64,000 bases of DNA, taken from Senegalia massiliensis. GTDB taxonomy: Bacteria; Bacillota; Clostridia; Tissierellales; SIT17. The DNA is taken from the NCBI RefSeq assembly GCF_900626135.1, contig NZ_LR130785.1, forward strand, positions 1,831,241 to 1,895,240, in the 5' to 3' direction. A model generated the notes under the pieces. The model did not search any database. It was not told the DNA's origin and saw nothing but the letters and a program-made list of their open reading frames with translations. Positions 17,309-25,849 of this stretch are shown here, one piece after another. Position 1 is the first letter of the stretch. Each line of letters starts with the position of its first letter. Position numbers and translations under genes: made by a program.

Positions 17309-18259
17309 TTAAATTATTTTTATACAAAATTCACCACAATATTTTCCACAATAACCACATAATACGCATTTATTTAAATCTACAATTGATTTACTATTCT
17401 TTATACTTAATGCATTGTGTTTACATACACTTACACATTTTCCACATCCAATACACCATTCAGCTATATGAAGTTTCCTATTAGTATCTCTAATTTTCGC
17501 TTTTAAATTACTATCAATATATCTTTTATTTAATAAATTTATATTTGCATCTATTTCCGCTCTAGATTGAAGCCCTATAGCTATAGAATCTATTTCTTTT
17601 ATATCTTGTACAAAGTTAAATGCCTCTTCAACGTTATTTAGTAGGTGTCCACCACCTAAAGGTTTCATTCCATATATACCCTTACCAATATTATGACATT
17701 TTTTAATTGCTTTTATCATATCTACAGTTGTTCCATCTTGAATTCCAATACCTAATTTGTTTATTATTGGGTGAACTACTTCTATTTCATCATATTTAAG
17801 TGCAGCTAAAACTCCCTCAACTCTATGAGTTGAAATTCCTATTGCTCTTATAAGTCCTTTTTCCTTAGCTTTCAAAAAATACTCTATTGCTTCAAAATGC
17901 CCTTTAATAGTATGTTCACTTTCTTGTTCATGTAACAAAAATAAATCTATGTAATCTGTATTTAATTCTCTTAAGGCCTTATCCAAACTCTCTTTTGCAG
18001 TATCTTTAGAGTATGAATAAGATTTTGTGGCTATAACAAATTCTTTTCTATTTATTTTCTCCAAAAATTTATTTATATGACCATAATTATTATATAATTC
18101 TGCAGTATCTAAAAAATTAATCCCTTTATCAAATCCATATTTAATAAGTTCTGCACCTTTTTCATATGAAAAATTTCTTTGAAGAGGACTAATAGTAAGC
18201 GATCCAAAACATAATCTAGATACTTCTATATTAGTATTTCCTAACTTAACCGTTTCCAT
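17309..18259 (-). CDS. Aldo/keto reductase with C-terminal two-[4Fe-4S] ferredoxin domain
   Basis: About 316 residues from the ATG at 18259, which follows AGGTGA by 5 nt; the further upstream ATG lacks a site. The barrel has LDTAELYNNYG (catalytic Asp/Tyr), ATKSYS (Lys), FLLHEQ (His) and RAIGIST. The last 60 residues hold CIGCGKCVSVC and CVLCGYCGKYC, two cluster-binding motifs, so the protein can pass electrons from ferredoxin-like centres. Such fusions are common in anaerobes, with unknown substrates. It interrupts the usual ireB-ruvX adjacency. Confidence 0.85.
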   Translation of the reverse strand: METVKLGNTNIEVSRLCFGSLTISPLQRNFSYEKGAELIKYGFDKGINFLDTAELYNNYGHINKFLEKINRKEFVIATKSYSYSKDTAKESLDKALRELNTDYIDLFLLHEQESEHTIKGHFEAIEYFLKAKEKGLIRAIGISTHRVEGVLAALKYDEIEVVHPIINKLGIGIQDGTTVDMIKAIKKCHNIGKGIYGMKPLGGGHLLNNVEEAFNFVQDIKEIDSIAIGLQSRAEIDANINLLNKRYIDSNLKAKIRDTNRKLHIAEWCIGCGKCVSVCKHNALSIKNSKSIVDLNKCVLCGYCGKYCGEFCIKII

Positions 18260-18309
18260 ATTTTCACCTATCTTTATTGTATCATATATTTCCAAAATAT
18301 AATATATTT

Positions 18310-18349
18310 ATAAAAAATAAAGCAGTATTTGATTTATCAAATACTGCTA
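18310..18349 (-). terminator. Terminator after ireB
   Basis: A 13-bp perfect stem (18321-18333 and 18336-18348) is followed on the minus strand by a U-rich tract (complement of 18310-18320). It lies 12 nt past the ireB stop codon. Confidence 0.75.
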
Positions 18350-18360
18350 TTTTTATAATA

Positions 18361-18615
18361 TTATTTATTCTTTAAATAATTTTTCAATAACTCTTCTAAT
18401 AAATCATCTCTTTCCATTTTTCTAATTTTACTTCTAGCATTATTATGGCTTGTTATATAAGTAGGATCTCCAGATAAAATATAACCTATCATTTGATTTA
18501 TAGGATTATAACCTTTTTCTTCTAATGCATGATATACATATACTAAAATATCCTCTGCTTTATTCTTATCATCTTCTGACACATTAAATTTCATTGTCTC
18601 ATTTATATCACTCAC
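18361..18615 (-). CDS. ireB: IreB family regulatory phosphoprotein (UPF0297)
   Basis: 84 residues from the GTG at 18615, which lies 8 nt after AGGGG; the GTG at 18624 overlaps that site. The sequence [12 protein letters not shown], then [34 protein letters not shown], is the invariant core of the family. In Enterococcus, IreB is phosphorylated on threonine by the IreK Ser/Thr kinase and negatively controls cephalosporin tolerance. It follows alaS, a very common Firmicute arrangement. Confidence 0.93.
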   Translation of the reverse strand: MSDINETMKFNVSEDDKNKAEDILVYVYHALEEKGYNPINQMIGYILSGDPTYITSHNNARSKIRKMERDDLLEELLKNYLKNK

Positions 18616-18688
18616 AAAAAACACCCCTCTTTTTATAACAATCTTATAATATTATTATATATCAATAATACTCTTACTTCAATGAGAT

Positions 18689-21328
18689 TTATTTATTTAA
18701 TTGAGATTCCACTAATGATTTAACTAAATCTAAAGCTTCTTCAATTTTAGAAGGTTCATTTCCTCCAGCTTGAGCCATATTAGGCCTTCCACCTCCACCT
18801 CCTCCGGTTACTTTTGCAACTTCTCTTATTATATTGCCACAATGAATACCAGATTTAACTGCATCTTCAGTAGCAGTAGCTATAAAATTCACTTTTCCAT
18901 TTTTTTCAGTAGATAAGACTATTACTGCCTTGTCTAACTTTTCTTTTATTTTATCTCCTAATTGTCTTAAGCCATCAATATCAATACCATCTATTTTCTT
19001 TGTTACTACATTTACATCATTTATATTATAAACATTCTCTAAAATATTATCTAATTTTGAATTTGCAAGTTTAGAATTAAGCCTATCTATTTCTTTCTGT
19101 AAGTTTCTTACTTCATTCATTATATCATGAGCCCTATCTATTAGATTATCTTTATTAGTTTTTAAAACCTCTGATAGAGTATTTAGTTTATCGTTAAGTG
19201 ACAAATTAAATTCGTATGCTTTCCTTCCAGTTATTGCTTCAATTCTTCTAACACCTGATGCTATTCCTGATTCTGTTAATATTTTAAACATACCTATTTG
19301 ACTAATATTATTAACATGAGTTCCACCACATAATTCAATTGTATAATCATTCATTTTTACTACTCTTACTTTTTCACCATATTTTTCATCAAATAATGCA
19401 GTTGCTCCCATATCTTTTGCCTTATCAATAGAAGTTTCTACCACTTCTACACCTAATGAATTCCAAATCTTTTCATTGACTTCTCTTTCTATTTTATTTA
19501 ATTCTTCCTTAGTTAAAGATTCAAAATGAGTAAAGTCAAATCTAAGTCTATCATCTGTAACAAGAGAACCAGCCTGATTCACATGTTGTCCTAAGGTATT
19601 TTTCAATGCTTTGTGAAGCAAATGTGTTGCAGAATGATTTTTTGCTATATCTAGTCTTCTATCTCTATCTACATGTGCTTCTAAGTTATCTCCAACTTTC
19701 AAATATCCATGTTCTACTTTTACTAAATGTAATAATTTTTCATTCTTCTTCTGAGTATCTATTACATACGCATTAAACTTATCATTTTTAAATATTCCTT
19801 TATCTCCTACTTGACCTCCGCTTTCTGCATAAAAAGGGCTATTTTCTAATAATACATATCCTTCTTCACCTGGACTTAAAGTTTCAATTGATTGACTTCC
19901 CTTTATAATAGCGATTACTTTTGATTCAGTTGATAATTTTTCATAACCTTCAAATTTGGTTTTTGTATTAATTTTAAAATCAAAATTAACATCACTATCC
20001 CAATTGTTTTTATTATCCTTATCTCTTGCACTTCTTGCTCTATTTTTTTGACTTTCCATCTCTAAATTAAACTGTTCTTCGTCTACATCTAATTTTTCAT
20101 CTTCTAAAATCTCTTTAGTTAAATCTAATGGAAAACCATAAGTATCATAAAGTTTGAATGCCTTATATCCATCTAAAATTGTTTCATCATTATTTTTCAT
20201 ATCATCAATATACTTTTTTAATATTTCAATACCTTGATCTATTGTTTCTTCAAACTTATCTTCTTCAATCTTTATAATTTTTTTGATTTGTAATCTTTTA
20301 TCTTCTAAATTACTATAAAATTCTTTCCAATTTTCTATTACAACATCTGATAAATTAGATAAAAAGCTATTTTTTATACCTAGTAACTTACCATGTCTAG
20401 ATGCACGTCTAATAAGTCTTCTTAAAACATAGCCTCTTCCTTCATTACTTGGTATTACTCCATCAGATACTAAAAAACATATTGCACGTATATGATCAGT
20501 TATTACTCTAATTGATACATCATCTTTATTATCGTTTTTATATTTTTGGTTTGTAATTTTTTCTATTTCTTTTATTATAGTTCTAATCGGTTCTATCTCA
20601 AAAATATTATCTGCATCATTTAAAACAGCTGTTATTCTTTCAAGCCCCATGCCTGTATCTATATTTGGATTGGGAAGTTCTGAATAGTTTCCTAATTCAT
20701 CTTTATCGAATTGTGAAAATACTAAGTTCCAAACTTCTACAAATCTATCACATTCACAACCTGGTTTACAGTTTTCATCTCCACAACTATATTTTTCTCC
20801 TCTATCTATATAGATTTCTGAAGATGGACCACAAGGCCCTACTTCAAGTTCCCAAAAATTATCCTCTTTTCCTAATCTCACTATTTTGTTTTTAGAAACA
20901 CCTATTTCATTATTCCAAATATTGTATGCTTCATCATCATCTAAATATACTGATACCCAAAGTTTCTCCTTTGATATATTCAGTTCTTTTGTCATAAACT
21001 CCCAAGCCCAGTTTATTGCTTCTCTTTTAAAATAATCACCAAATGAAAAGTTACCTAACATTTCAAAGAAAGTGCCGTGTCTATCTGTCTTACCAACATT
21101 TTCTATGTCACTTGTTCGTACACATTTTTGACATGTAGCCATTCTGTTTTTTGGAGGTTCTTTAGTCCCAAGAAAATATGGTTTTAAAGGTGCCATTCCA
21201 GCAATTATTAAAAGTACACTTTTATCATCTTTTGGCACAAGTGAAAAACCATTGGTTACTAAATGCCCTTTATTTTCAAAGAAATCTAAGTATTTTTTTC
21301 TAATCTCATGTAAATTATATTTTTCCAT
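18689..21328 (-). CDS. alaS: Alanyl-tRNA synthetase
   Basis: 879 residues, full length. The class II catalytic core starts at RKKYLDFFENKGH with GMAPLKPYFLG, and TGMGLERI is motif 3. The editing domain has the zinc site HSATHLLH and CGGTHV. The C-terminal domain ends in the Gly-rich GGGGGGRPNMAQAGG (C-Ala). It charges tRNA-Ala. Expression is under an alanine-type T-box leader immediately upstream. Downstream is ireB. Confidence 0.97.
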   Translation of the reverse strand: MEKYNLHEIRKKYLDFFENKGHLVTNGFSLVPKDDKSVLLIIAGMAPLKPYFLGTKEPPKNRMATCQKCVRTSDIENVGKTDRHGTFFEMLGNFSFGDYFKREAINWAWEFMTKELNISKEKLWVSVYLDDDEAYNIWNNEIGVSKNKIVRLGKEDNFWELEVGPCGPSSEIYIDRGEKYSCGDENCKPGCECDRFVEVWNLVFSQFDKDELGNYSELPNPNIDTGMGLERITAVLNDADNIFEIEPIRTIIKEIEKITNQKYKNDNKDDVSIRVITDHIRAICFLVSDGVIPSNEGRGYVLRRLIRRASRHGKLLGIKNSFLSNLSDVVIENWKEFYSNLEDKRLQIKKIIKIEEDKFEETIDQGIEILKKYIDDMKNNDETILDGYKAFKLYDTYGFPLDLTKEILEDEKLDVDEEQFNLEMESQKNRARSARDKDNKNNWDSDVNFDFKINTKTKFEGYEKLSTESKVIAIIKGSQSIETLSPGEEGYVLLENSPFYAESGGQVGDKGIFKNDKFNAYVIDTQKKNEKLLHLVKVEHGYLKVGDNLEAHVDRDRRLDIAKNHSATHLLHKALKNTLGQHVNQAGSLVTDDRLRFDFTHFESLTKEELNKIEREVNEKIWNSLGVEVVETSIDKAKDMGATALFDEKYGEKVRVVKMNDYTIELCGGTHVNNISQIGMFKILTESGIASGVRRIEAITGRKAYEFNLSLNDKLNTLSEVLKTNKDNLIDRAHDIMNEVRNLQKEIDRLNSKLANSKLDNILENVYNINDVNVVTKKIDGIDIDGLRQLGDKIKEKLDKAVIVLSTEKNGKVNFIATATEDAVKSGIHCGNIIREVAKVTGGGGGGRPNMAQAGGNEPSKIEEALDLVKSLVESQLNK

Positions 21329-21339
21329 CTAATCTCTCC

Positions 21340-21575
21340 TTTTCTTCAATAAAAAAGACAAAGACTCTGTCCGCATTTAGGGACGAGCTTTGCCGTGGTA
21401 CCACCCTATTTAAAAATAGTTTACTCTTGGATTTATAACGGTTTTATCCGAATTCTTTTTTAAAGAATTAAGCTTAAGAGTAGCTTCTATACATTCTTAT
21501 CAAGTATTTTCACCAAACATACTCTCTCTAAAGATAATTATATATATACTTTTCTCCATCATAGCTATTAATATG
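21340..21575 (-). promoter_or_regulatory. T-box leader controlling alaS
   Basis: The minus strand between 21406 and 21392 carries the T-box core GGGTGGTACCACGG. A terminator stem with a U6 tract follows it (complement of 21351-21393), 23 nt before the alaS ATG. Upstream is the long Stem I region, with GAAGCTAC containing a GCU (Ala) specifier at about 21484-21482. Uncharged tRNA-Ala binding would stabilise the antiterminator and switch alaS on. The outer limit (~21575) is approximate. Confidence 0.92.
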
Positions 21576-21617
21576 TTTTTATATTAATTATAAGAATTAT
21601 TAATATGTTTGTCAACA

Positions 21618-22790
21618 TTACATACTACTTATTTTCTGGATAGTATGGGTTAAAATGATTTTTAAAGTAGTTGTTATCGGTATTGCTAGTAGCATCCCAA
21701 TAATACCAAATAAATTTCCTGCTATAAGTAAAGCTATAATTATCACAACTGGATGAAGCCCTACTTTATCTCCCATTATTTTAGGTTGTAAAATATTACC
21801 TTCAACTTGTTGTATAATTACAAATAAAATTAAAACCCATAATGCTTTAATTGGAGTATCTAATAGTGCAAATAACATGGCAAGAGCTCCACCTATTATT
21901 GGTCCAAAATATGGTATAACATTAGTAACTCCTCCAATAAGACCTATTGTAAATGCATAATTCACATCTAATATAAGTAATCCTACAGCAGTTAAAGTAC
22001 CTACAAATATTGCTATCATTAATTGACCTCTAATAAAATTACCTAAAGAATAATCTATTTCACGAGATAAGCTTACAATATTAGTTCTATACTTATTTGG
22101 TATAGTTAAGACAATATTCTTTTTGAAATATTCTTTATCCTTAACTAGATAAAATACAATTATAGGAATTAGTACAACATTTAAAGCTTTAGAGAAGAAA
22201 GACATTATAAAATCCATAGTTCCTTTTGCAGTATTTACTAAAATACTTTGAACCTTTGATATGTTATCTTCTATACTACTTTTTATTTGATCTAATCCAA
22301 ATGGTAAATCCTCAATATTTTTATAATAATTATTATATATATTATTTACAAAGTCACTAACTTCATCTGAATATTTTGGTAATAATTCAATTAAGTTTTT
22401 AACCTCTTTAAATATTGCTGGGAAAATTAGTACTGAAATCATATAAATAATCCCTAGAATTATTAGATAAACTAATAATATACCAAATCCTCTTTTAATT
22501 TTCTTTTTTTCTAAAAAATTAATTATAGGATTTATAATATATGCAAGTGCTATAGATATAAATACTGTAATTAATATACTTCTAAGTCCACTAATATTTA
22601 ACATAAAATAAAAAATAATTATAAATAATAATAATAAACTTAATCCAGCAATTCGTTTTTTACTTATATGTATACCATCTTTTTCATCTAAATATTTGTT
22701 ACCAAATCTAATTAAAAAGTAAGCTGAAAAAGATAGTAATATTATAATTGATATTTCTTTTAAAACATTTAAAATAAAATTAAAGTCCAT
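21618..22790 (-). CDS. AI-2E family transporter (YtvI/PerM-like permease)
   Basis: 390 residues with about eight predicted membrane helices. The family pattern includes ALAYIINPIINFLEKKKIKRG in the N-terminal half and FIRGQLMIAIFVG. GGVTNVIPYFGPIIGG and QQVEGNILQPKIMGDKVGLHP in the C-terminal half are diagnostic. The family includes autoinducer-2 exporters and Na+/H+ antiporter-like members, so the substrate is not known. A strong GGGGG site precedes the ATG. A stem-loop and a 46-codon gene lie upstream on the same strand. Confidence 0.88.
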   Translation of the reverse strand: MDFNFILNVLKEISIIILLSFSAYFLIRFGNKYLDEKDGIHISKKRIAGLSLLLLFIIIFYFMLNISGLRSILITVFISIALAYIINPIINFLEKKKIKRGFGILLVYLIILGIIYMISVLIFPAIFKEVKNLIELLPKYSDEVSDFVNNIYNNYYKNIEDLPFGLDQIKSSIEDNISKVQSILVNTAKGTMDFIMSFFSKALNVVLIPIIVFYLVKDKEYFKKNIVLTIPNKYRTNIVSLSREIDYSLGNFIRGQLMIAIFVGTLTAVGLLILDVNYAFTIGLIGGVTNVIPYFGPIIGGALAMLFALLDTPIKALWVLILFVIIQQVEGNILQPKIMGDKVGLHPVVIIIALLIAGNLFGIIGMLLAIPITTTLKIILTHTIQKISSM

Positions 22791-22812
22791 ATTTACATTC
22801 CCCCTATATCTA

Positions 22813-22836
22813 TCAAGGCAGCTAAAGCTGCCTTGA
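22813..22836. terminator. GC-rich hairpin between the small membrane gene and the AI-2E transporter
   Basis: A 10-bp perfect stem (22813-22822 and 22827-22836) has a 4-nt loop. It is followed by a T-rich run on the plus strand only. For leftward transcripts it lies between the two genes and could act as a processing site or a weak terminator. Confidence 0.45.
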
Positions 22837-22841
22837 TTTAT

Positions 22842-22982
22842 TTAAAACATATTCATAAACATTTTTCTGGTATTTTTCATCATTTTTCTTCTTTGTCTAG
22901 GATTCATCCTAGCTGATGCATACATTCCTGCAGCAGATAGAATCGAACCTGCAATTATACCATTCATGAATCTTCTATTCAT
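22842..22982 (-). CDS. Small hypothetical protein with one membrane segment (46 residues)
   Basis: An ATG at 22982 is preceded by GAGGTGATA and opens 46 codons. A short hydrophobic segment (about residues 6-22, with AGSILSAAGMYA) is followed by a very basic tail containing MNPRQRRKMMKNTRKMF. This is the look of small Clostridial YtxH/YrzQ-type membrane-associated peptides, whose function is unknown. It lies between the PRC-barrel gene and the AI-2E transporter, all leftward. Confidence 0.65.
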   Translation of the reverse strand: MNRRFMNGIIAGSILSAAGMYASARMNPRQRRKMMKNTRKMFMNMF

Positions 22983-23012
22983 ATTATCACCTCAATATTA
23001 GTTTGTGCTAAA

Positions 23013-23552
23013 TTACAAATCTAACTCAAGAAGTTTTTTGTAATAAACTTTGTTTTTTTCATATTCATCCTTAAATTGTTTATCTAATATTAAAGTATTT
23101 TCAATTATTTTCATATTATTCATACATGGTATAATATTTCTACCTTCAAAAATATCTTGTATTATTCCATCAGTAAGAACAAAACCTACTAAATTACCAT
23201 TTTTTTTATTAAATATTATATCATTTATATATCCTAAAATTTCTCCATCTTTTATTATTACTTTTAATCCAATAAATTGAATATTTTCTTTGGCAGCTTT
23301 TTCTATTTCAGGAAACTCTTTTAATTTTTCTACTACGTCTTTTTTATCTATGGCTATAAAATCTTTTCCAATATTAAATATATTTTTATATCTTATTATT
23401 TTTCCTTCTTTAAATATACCTTCATCTGAAACTAAAAGTGCTAATATTTTAAGTTTTTTTTTAGAAAAAATTATATCTTTTATATTAGCTATTTTTTCTC
23501 CTGTAGTATTATCAATTACACTTAATCTCATTATTTCTTTGGTGCTTTTCAA
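23013..23552 (-). CDS. PRC-barrel domain protein (two tandem barrels)
   Basis: 179 residues formed by two repeats of the PRC-barrel pattern. The first covers residues ~8-75 (LSVIDNTTGEKIANIKDIIFSKK) and the second ~90-165 (IGLKVIIKDGEILGYINDIIFNKKNG, VGFVLTDG). The PRC barrel is a small all-beta fold found in RimM and the photosynthetic reaction centre H subunit and in sporulation YlmC-type proteins. The function is unknown. It lies downstream of iscU, separated by a terminator. Confidence 0.78.
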   Translation of the reverse strand: MKSTKEIMRLSVIDNTTGEKIANIKDIIFSKKKLKILALLVSDEGIFKEGKIIRYKNIFNIGKDFIAIDKKDVVEKLKEFPEIEKAAKENIQFIGLKVIIKDGEILGYINDIIFNKKNGNLVGFVLTDGIIQDIFEGRNIIPCMNNMKIIENTLILDKQFKDEYEKNKVYYKKLLELDL

Positions 23553-23635
23553 TATTACACCTCGCTTTGGTATGTATTTTATATTATTATTTATATACTT
23601 ATTATTCCTTTTAAAACTTTTTTTATTATTTTATT

Positions 23636-23666
23636 TTATAAAAAAAGCTACTGTTAACAGTAGCTT
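23636..23666 (-). terminator. Terminator at the end of the isc operon
   Basis: Arms 23645-23655 and 23656-23666 are exact reverse complements. On the minus strand a run of seven U follows. The stem overlaps the iscU stop codon. Confidence 0.8.
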
Positions 23667-24081
23667 AATGATGGTGTTCTTTTGGTTTAAAGTCCTTCAA
23701 TGCTTCTATTTCTATTCCACTTTTTTCAGAATAATCTTTTAAAGCAGCTTTTATAGCTTCTTCAGCAAGTACTGAACAATGCATTTTTACTGGAGGTAAT
23801 CCATCTAAAGCCTCAGCAACTGCTCTATTAGTTATTTTTAAAGCATCTTCTATCGTTTTACCTTTTATAAGTTCTGTTGCCATACTTGATGATGCTATTG
23901 CAGACCCACATCCAAATGTTTTAAATTTTATATCAACTATTTTATCATTTTCTATTTTAAGATACATTCTCATAATATCTCCACATTTAGCATTACCTAC
24001 TTCACCTATGCCATCTGCATCTTTAATTTCTCCTACATTTCTAGGATTAGTAAAATGATCCATAACCTTTTCTGAATACAT
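23665..24081 (-). CDS. iscU: Fe-S cluster assembly scaffold IscU/NifU
   Basis: 138 residues. The three conserved cluster-ligand cysteines are in GNAKCGD (near residue 33), FGCGSA (near 58) and MHCSVLAEEAI (near 102). The Asp after the first Cys, typical of scaffolds, is present. It receives sulfur from IscS and builds Fe-S clusters in the cytosol. Its ATG overlaps the last base of iscS, so the two are translationally coupled. It has an unusual His-rich C-terminus (EHHH). Confidence 0.95.
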   Translation of the reverse strand: MYSEKVMDHFTNPRNVGEIKDADGIGEVGNAKCGDIMRMYLKIENDKIVDIKFKTFGCGSAIASSSMATELIKGKTIEDALKITNRAVAEALDGLPPVKMHCSVLAEEAIKAALKDYSEKSGIEIEALKDFKPKEHHH

Positions 24082-25259
24082 TATTTGTCCTCCTTTAATT
24101 TATCATATAACGGTGACATAGCTCTTAATCTATCTACTATTTTTTTTAGATTTTCTACAACATAATCTATTTCATCTTCATTATTAAAATCTCCTAATGA
24201 AAGTCTTAATGATCCATGAGCTATTTCATGTGGTAAACCCATAGCAAGGAGTACATGTGAAGGATCAAGTGAACCAGAAGTACATGCAGAACCACTAGAT
24301 GCCGCAATTCCTACCATATCCAAACTCAAAAGTAATGCTTCGCCCTCAATAAATTCTAAAGATACATTCACATTACCAGGTAACCTTTTTTCAGGATGAC
24401 CATTTAATTTCACATGACTTATATTATCCATTATATTTTTTATTAATTTATTTCTTAATAATATTAATTTTTCATTATGAGATTCTAAATTCTCGTATGC
24501 AATTTCTAATGCTTTTGTAAGTCCTACAATATTTGCTATACTTTCAGTACCTGCTCTTCTATTTCTTTCTTGAGCTCCTCCATGTATATATGGATGAATT
24601 TTCACATTTTTTCTTATATATAATGCTCCTACACCTTTTGGACCATAAAATTTATGTGCTGATAAAGATAATAAATCTATATTTAAATCATCTACATCTA
24701 TTTTTATATTTCCTATTGCCTGAACTGCATCTGTATGAAAATATATATTATTTTGCTTTGCTATTTTACCAATTTCTGATATTGGTTGAATCGTTCCAAC
24801 TTCATTGTTAGCATATATTACACTTATCAATATAGTTTTATCTGTTATTGCATTTTTTAAATCTTCTAGATTAATCATACCATACTCATCTACATCCAAG
24901 TAAGTAATCTCAAATCCATTTCTTTCTAAATATTCACATGTATGAAGAACAGCATGATGCTCTATTTTAGTAGTAATAATATGATTTCCTTTATCTTTAT
25001 TTCCAAATGCTACTCCTTTTATTGCCCAGTTGTCTGATTCAGAACCACCACTAGTAAAGTATATCTCTCTAGAATTAGCACCTAATATTTTTGCAACTTT
25101 TTCTCTAGATTCATCTAATGCTTTTTTTGCTTCTCTACCCTTTTTGTATATACTTGAAGGATTTCCATAAAATCCTGTAAAATAAGGTATCATGCTATCT
25201 AAAACTTCTTTTTTTACAGGAGTAGTAGCAGCATTATCCATATATATTTCTCTATTCAA
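24081..25259 (-). CDS. iscS: Cysteine desulfurase IscS/NifS
   Basis: 392 residues. Class V aminotransferase fold: MDNAATTPV at the N-terminus, TSGGSESDNWAIKG near 70-83, HHAVLHTCE, HTDAVQAIGN, the PLP lysine in SLSAHKFYGPKG near 203, and the mobile-loop catalytic Cys in GSACTSGSL near 325. It converts cysteine to alanine and a persulfide for Fe-S assembly and tRNA thiolation. It sits between the Rrf2 regulator and iscU, the usual Clostridial isc operon. Confidence 0.95.
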   Translation of the reverse strand: MNREIYMDNAATTPVKKEVLDSMIPYFTGFYGNPSSIYKKGREAKKALDESREKVAKILGANSREIYFTSGGSESDNWAIKGVAFGNKDKGNHIITTKIEHHAVLHTCEYLERNGFEITYLDVDEYGMINLEDLKNAITDKTILISVIYANNEVGTIQPISEIGKIAKQNNIYFHTDAVQAIGNIKIDVDDLNIDLLSLSAHKFYGPKGVGALYIRKNVKIHPYIHGGAQERNRRAGTESIANIVGLTKALEIAYENLESHNEKLILLRNKLIKNIMDNISHVKLNGHPEKRLPGNVNVSLEFIEGEALLLSLDMVGIAASSGSACTSGSLDPSHVLLAMGLPHEIAHGSLRLSLGDFNNEDEIDYVVENLKKIVDRLRAMSPLYDKLKEDK

Positions 25260-25313
25260 TTCATCATCTCCTCATTTTCATCACATTCTACCCTTTTATA
25301 ATAAAATTCATAA

Positions 25314-25757
25314 TTAGATATAATACATATAATTACCATCTATATTTTTTTGTTCATCTACCATATCTTGAAGTGTTAAAGAATCTATTACATCATTAAT
25401 ACTATCTCTGATTTTCATCCATACTCCTCTGGTTACACAATATTCTCCTTTAGGACAATCCACAGCTTCACCTTCTATTACACAGTCTGACGGTGCAATA
25501 CTTCCTTCTAGTGACCTTATTATATCTCCAACAGTTATATTTTTTGGCTCTTTCGCTAATAGATACCCACCTTGGGCTCCACGCACACTATTTACTAAGC
25601 TATCTTTTTTTAGCGTTGCAATTAATTGCTCCAAATAATGTTCAGATATATTTTGTTTTTCTGCAATACCCTTAAGAGGAAGTGGTCCTTTTCCAAAATG
25701 TAAAGCTAACTCAAACATTGCTTTTAAGCCATATCTACCTTTTGTGGATAATTTCAT
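25314..25757 (-). CDS. iscR: Rrf2/IscR family transcriptional regulator
   Basis: 147 residues. The winged helix opens with MKLSTKGRYGLKAMFELA, and IAEKQNISEHYLEQLIATL is the recognition helix. Three cysteines near residues 92-109 (SDCV, DCPKGEYC) are placed as in IscR-type Fe-S-sensing members. It is expected to repress its own operon when Fe-S supply is adequate. It is the first gene of iscR-iscS-iscU. An imperfect CTATA...TATAG dyad lies upstream at about 25770-25795, a possible operator. Confidence 0.88.
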   Translation of the reverse strand: MKLSTKGRYGLKAMFELALHFGKGPLPLKGIAEKQNISEHYLEQLIATLKKDSLVNSVRGAQGGYLLAKEPKNITVGDIIRSLEGSIAPSDCVIEGEAVDCPKGEYCVTRGVWMKIRDSINDVIDSLTLQDMVDEQKNIDGNYMYYI

Positions 25758-25849
25758 ATTATCACCCTTTCAATTCCTACTATATAGGTTGGTATTATAG
25801 TAATAGTATAATATAACCTAATATCATTGTCAATATTATATCGAATAAT

